This document shows positions 24,502 through 26,881 of a stretch of DNA of 26,881 nt, piece by piece. Every line of letters begins with the position of its first letter. Within the stretch, counting starts at the first letter, position 1. This stretch comes from DATGEO01 sp035310015 (lineage in GTDB: Bacteria; Chloroflexota; Dormibacteria; Dormibacterales; Dormibacteraceae), in NCBI GenBank assembly GCA_035310015.1, contig DATGEO010000123.1:1-26881 (forward strand), given 5' to 3'. A model generated the notes under the pieces. That model saw nothing but the letters and a program-made list of their open reading frames with translations. It made no database searches and was not told where the DNA came from. The translations under genes and the position numbers were made by a program.

Positions 24502-25281
24502 GTGGCAGTGAGCGGCGGGCCGGCGGCGGCGACCGAGCCCCTGCTCAAGGTCCGCGGCATCGACAAGCATTTCGGCCCGGTTCAGGCGCTCTACCAGGTC
24601 GACCTGGACCTTCCCTCCGGCCAGGTGACTGCGCTGTGCGGCGACAACGGCGCGGGCAAGTCGGTCCTCACCAAATGCATTTCCGGCGTCTACCAGCCGG
24701 ACCATGGACAGGTCTTCTGGGAAGGCCAGCCGGTCCACATCCGGACCACGCGCGATGCGTCGCGGCATGGCATCGAGACCGTCTACCAGGACCTAGCGCT
24801 CTGCGACAACCTCGACATCGTGCAGAACATGTTCCTGGGCCGGGAGCGCCTTTCACGCTCCCTGCTCGACGAGGACAGCATGGAGCGCTCGGCCGCGGAG
24901 ACCCTCGCGAGCCTGCGGGTGACCACGGTGCGGTCCATCCGCCAGCCCGTGGCCTCCCTCTCCGGCGGCCAGCGCCAATCGGTGGCGGTGGCCAAGGCGG
25001 TGATGTGGAACTCCAAGCTCGTGATCATGGACGAGCCGACCGCCGCCCTCGGCGTGAACCAGACGCGCATGGTCCTCGACCTCTTGAAGCGATTGCGCGA
25101 CCGGGGGCTCGCGGTGATGGTCATCTCCCACAACCTGAATGATGTGTTCGAGGTCGCCGACCGGATCGCAGTTCTCTACCTGGGCCGCATGGTTATCCAG
25201 GACAGGGCTGCGGCCTTCGACCGGCAGCGGGTCGTCGAGTACATGACCACCGGCGGCAAGGGCATGAAGGCGGCTAGCTGA
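24502..25281 (+). CDS. Sugar ABC transporter ATP-binding protein, single domain (FrcA-like)
   Basis: Cytoplasmic ATPase of 259 aa that would energise the adjacent sugar permease. Walker A GDNGAGKS, Q-loop VYQDLALCDNLDIVQN, signature LSGGQRQSVAVAKA, Walker B LVIMDEPTAALG, H-loop VISHNLNDVF. It has one nucleotide-binding domain, as in FrcA-type systems, whereas XylG/RbsA have two in tandem (about 500 aa). The aspartate normally after ALG/ALD is glycine (TAALG), as in many sugar-import ATPases. GTG 24502 is accepted; GTG 24508 is an alternative, and neither has a strong Shine-Dalgarno. Stop overlaps the permease ATG by one base (TGATG). Confidence 0.92.
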   Translation: MAVSGGPAAATEPLLKVRGIDKHFGPVQALYQVDLDLPSGQVTALCGDNGAGKSVLTKCISGVYQPDHGQVFWEGQPVHIRTTRDASRHGIETVYQDLALCDNLDIVQNMFLGRERLSRSLLDEDSMERSAAETLASLRVTTVRSIRQPVASLSGGQRQSVAVAKAVMWNSKLVIMDEPTAALGVNQTRMVLDLLKRLRDRGLAVMVISHNLNDVFEVADRIAVLYLGRMVIQDRAAAFDRQRVVEYMTTGGKGMKAAS

Positions 25282-26609
25282 TGGCGCGGCCCGTCGAAAT
25301 TCCGCCCGATCCGACAGCGGCGGTCGAGGCCGCACAGGTGGAGGTGCCGCCGGAGCTCGTCGCCCAGACGCTCGGCGAGTACGCGCGGGCGTGGGTTGCC
25401 CGCATGCGCGGAGGCGAGATCGGTGTACTCCCCGTCGTCGTCGGGCTCGCGGCGATCATGGTCGTGTTCGAGATCATCAGCCCGAACCATGTCTTCCTCT
25501 CCGCCGGCAACCTGGTCAACCTCTTTGAGCAGAGCTCCGTCTTCATGGTCCTGGCCATGGCCGAGACGTTCGCCTTGCTCCTGGGCGAGATCGACCTCTC
25601 GATCGGCTACGTGGGCGCGTGCGGCGCGGTGATCACCGTGCAGCTGGTCCAGCCGGTGACCACCAACTGGCCGTGGTGGGCGGCCATCATCGCCGGCCTC
25701 GCCTTTTGCGCCGCCGTCGGCCTAATCCAGGGAACGATCATCGCGCGGCTCGGAATCCCGTCCTTCATCGTCACCCTGGCCGGCTTCCTGATCTTCAACG
25801 GGGTGATGCTGATCCTGCTCCTGCTCGGCCCGTTCTCGGGCTATCCGAACCTGACCTCGCAGACCACCAACGTGCAGGTCCTCTTCAACCTGATGTCGGG
25901 CACCATCGACCCGACCCTCAGCTGGATCGTCATGGCCGTGGCAGTGCTGGGCCTCGGCGCGCTGCTGTGGTTCGGCGACCAGCGCCGGCGAAGGAGTGGC
26001 CTGGTGGCGCCGCCCGCCAGCCTGACCCTCATCAAGATCGCGTTGATCGCCGCGGCGGGCGTCACGGTGGTCGCAATCTCCAACATCAACCGCGCGAACT
26101 TCGGCACCCTCGCAGGGGTGCCGTGGGTCGTGCCCATCGTGCTGGCCGTGCTCGGGATCTGGACGGTCCTGCTCGAGCGCATGCGCTACGGGCGGTACGT
26201 ATACGCGATCGGCGGCAACCCTGAGGCGGCGCGCCGCGCCGGCATCAACGTGGCCATGATCCGCACGATCGCTTTCGGCCTGTGCTCGATGACAGCAGGG
26301 GTCGGGGTGCTGCTGTACGCCTCCTACATCGGCGGCATGTCCAACAACGTCCAGGGCGGCCAGTTCGTCCTGTTCGCGGTCGCCGCCGCGGTCATCGGCG
26401 GGGCCAGTCTCTTCGGCGGCCGGGGCAAGATGATCCACGGCGTGCTCGGCGGTCTTGTCATCGGGGGCATCTACAACGGCATGTACCTGCAGAGCCTGGA
26501 CGTGCAGAGGATCTTCATCGTCACCGGTCTGGTCCTGCTGGCCGCGGTCACGCTCGACGCCGTCTCCCGCCGCGGTCGGGCGACGGGCGCCCTGGGGTTC
26601 GGCCGCTAG
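25281..26609 (+). CDS. Sugar ABC transporter permease (XylH/FrcC-like)
   Basis: Inner-membrane permease of the BPD_transp_2 family, 442 aa. After a hydrophilic N-terminus of about 45 residues come about ten membrane segments, with landmarks LVNLFEQSSVFMVLAMAE, LLLGEIDLSIGYVGA, IIARLGIPSFIVTLAGFLIFNG, YAIGGNPEAARRAGINV (coupling helix) and AAAVIGGASLFGGRGK. The central cytoplasmic/loop region with SPLIT-like QRRRRSGL is as in XylH. ATG 25281 is coupled to the ATPase stop. Only one permease gene is present, so a homodimer is expected. Completes the operon with the binding protein and ATPase. Confidence 0.93.
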   Translation: MARPVEIPPDPTAAVEAAQVEVPPELVAQTLGEYARAWVARMRGGEIGVLPVVVGLAAIMVVFEIISPNHVFLSAGNLVNLFEQSSVFMVLAMAETFALLLGEIDLSIGYVGACGAVITVQLVQPVTTNWPWWAAIIAGLAFCAAVGLIQGTIIARLGIPSFIVTLAGFLIFNGVMLILLLLGPFSGYPNLTSQTTNVQVLFNLMSGTIDPTLSWIVMAVAVLGLGALLWFGDQRRRRSGLVAPPASLTLIKIALIAAAGVTVVAISNINRANFGTLAGVPWVVPIVLAVLGIWTVLLERMRYGRYVYAIGGNPEAARRAGINVAMIRTIAFGLCSMTAGVGVLLYASYIGGMSNNVQGGQFVLFAVAAAVIGGASLFGGRGKMIHGVLGGLVIGGIYNGMYLQSLDVQRIFIVTGLVLLAAVTLDAVSRRGRATGALGFGR

Positions 26610-26674
26610 CAAGATCCGCCTCCCGGCTGGGGACGATTGGGAATGGCCCGGGGCGGGTAAAAGTTCCCCTGACA

Positions 26675-26881
26675 ATGGCTACGACACCCCGATCCGAACT
26701 CCTTCCGGTCCTTCCCATGGACGACGTGGTCGTCCTGCCCCACATGACCGTCACCCTCGCGGTCGAGGGCGACGCCCAGCGCGCGGCCATCGAGGCGGCC
26801 CGCCAGGGCAACCGGCAGGTCCTCCTCGTCCCCCGCCTCGACGGCAAGTTCGGCAGCATCGGCACCGTCGCCCGCCTGGGC
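26675..26881 (+). CDS. lon: Lon protease, N-terminal fragment (runs off window)
   Basis: First 69 codons of an ATP-dependent Lon protease. SELLPVLPMDDVVVLPHMTV, AAIEAARQGNRQVLLVPR and IGTVARLG match the start of the LON substrate-binding domain. The ATG at 26675 has no clear Shine-Dalgarno in the 65 bp after the permease gene; no HspR/HAIR-type repeat was found there. The frame remains open to the window end. It is unrelated in function to the transporter operon and probably has its own promoter. Confidence 0.85.
   Translation, partial: MATTPRSELLPVLPMDDVVVLPHMTVTLAVEGDAQRAAIEAARQGNRQVLLVPRLDGKFGSIGTVARLG

Noticed and set aside
26610..26674. HspR/HAIR-type operator before lon
   Set aside because: No CTTGAGT-N7-ACTCAAG-like repeat is present in the short gap; only weak GGGAA/TTCCC symmetry.

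Overview
The window is a GC-rich bacterial chromosome segment with frequent GTG starts, 1-8 nt gene overlaps, VKOR/DUF929 thiol-redox genes, a CtaG assembly factor and DUF4232 and DUF2252 families. This mix suits an actinomycete-like or Chloroflexota/Dormibacterota-type soil lineage. That placement is inference; no rRNA or marker phylogeny is available here. No tRNA, rRNA, CRISPR or prophage genes were seen.

Layout. (1) 1-2387 (-): a fused alpha-beta 2-oxoacid dehydrogenase E1 that ends at the window edge and apparently starts at CTG. (2) 2488-4070 (-): an HTH-TPR regulator preceded by an overlooked 33-codon secreted-peptide gene, a possible peptide/receptor signalling pair. (3) 4255-7720: leucine synthesis, with leuA (-) behind a leader-peptide attenuator and divergent leuCD (+). 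(4) 7717-17792 (-): a long gene train. From its 5' end it reads: small membrane protein, cupredoxin, polytopic membrane protein, a MITE-like insertion, DUF929 thioredoxin-like protein, VKOR, CtaG, cystathionine beta-synthase, cystathionine gamma-lyase/synthase, IlvD, then after a 117-bp gap a DUF4232 lipoprotein. (5) 17864-20644 (+): a polar amino-acid ABC transporter. (6) 20641-22965 (-): DUF2252 protein and a ROK regulator. (7) 23197-26609 (+): a sugar ABC transporter of XylF/FrcB type, divergent from the ROK gene. (8) 26675-end (+): the start of lon.

How the parts fit. LeuA, LeuC, LeuD and IlvD serve branched-chain amino-acid synthesis, and the E1 enzyme may act on related 2-oxoacids. The central train joins cysteine supply (reverse transsulfuration), extracytoplasmic disulfide formation (VKOR with a CPYC protein) and copper/oxidase assembly (cupredoxin, CtaG), with four tight overlaps. 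The ROK gene and sugar transporter share a short divergent region whose two TTGACA boxes lie in a perfect inverted repeat.

The strongest points for a second look are the small-peptide/HTH-TPR pair, the leuA attenuator, and a 258-bp element that separates an optimal ribosome-binding site from its start codon.
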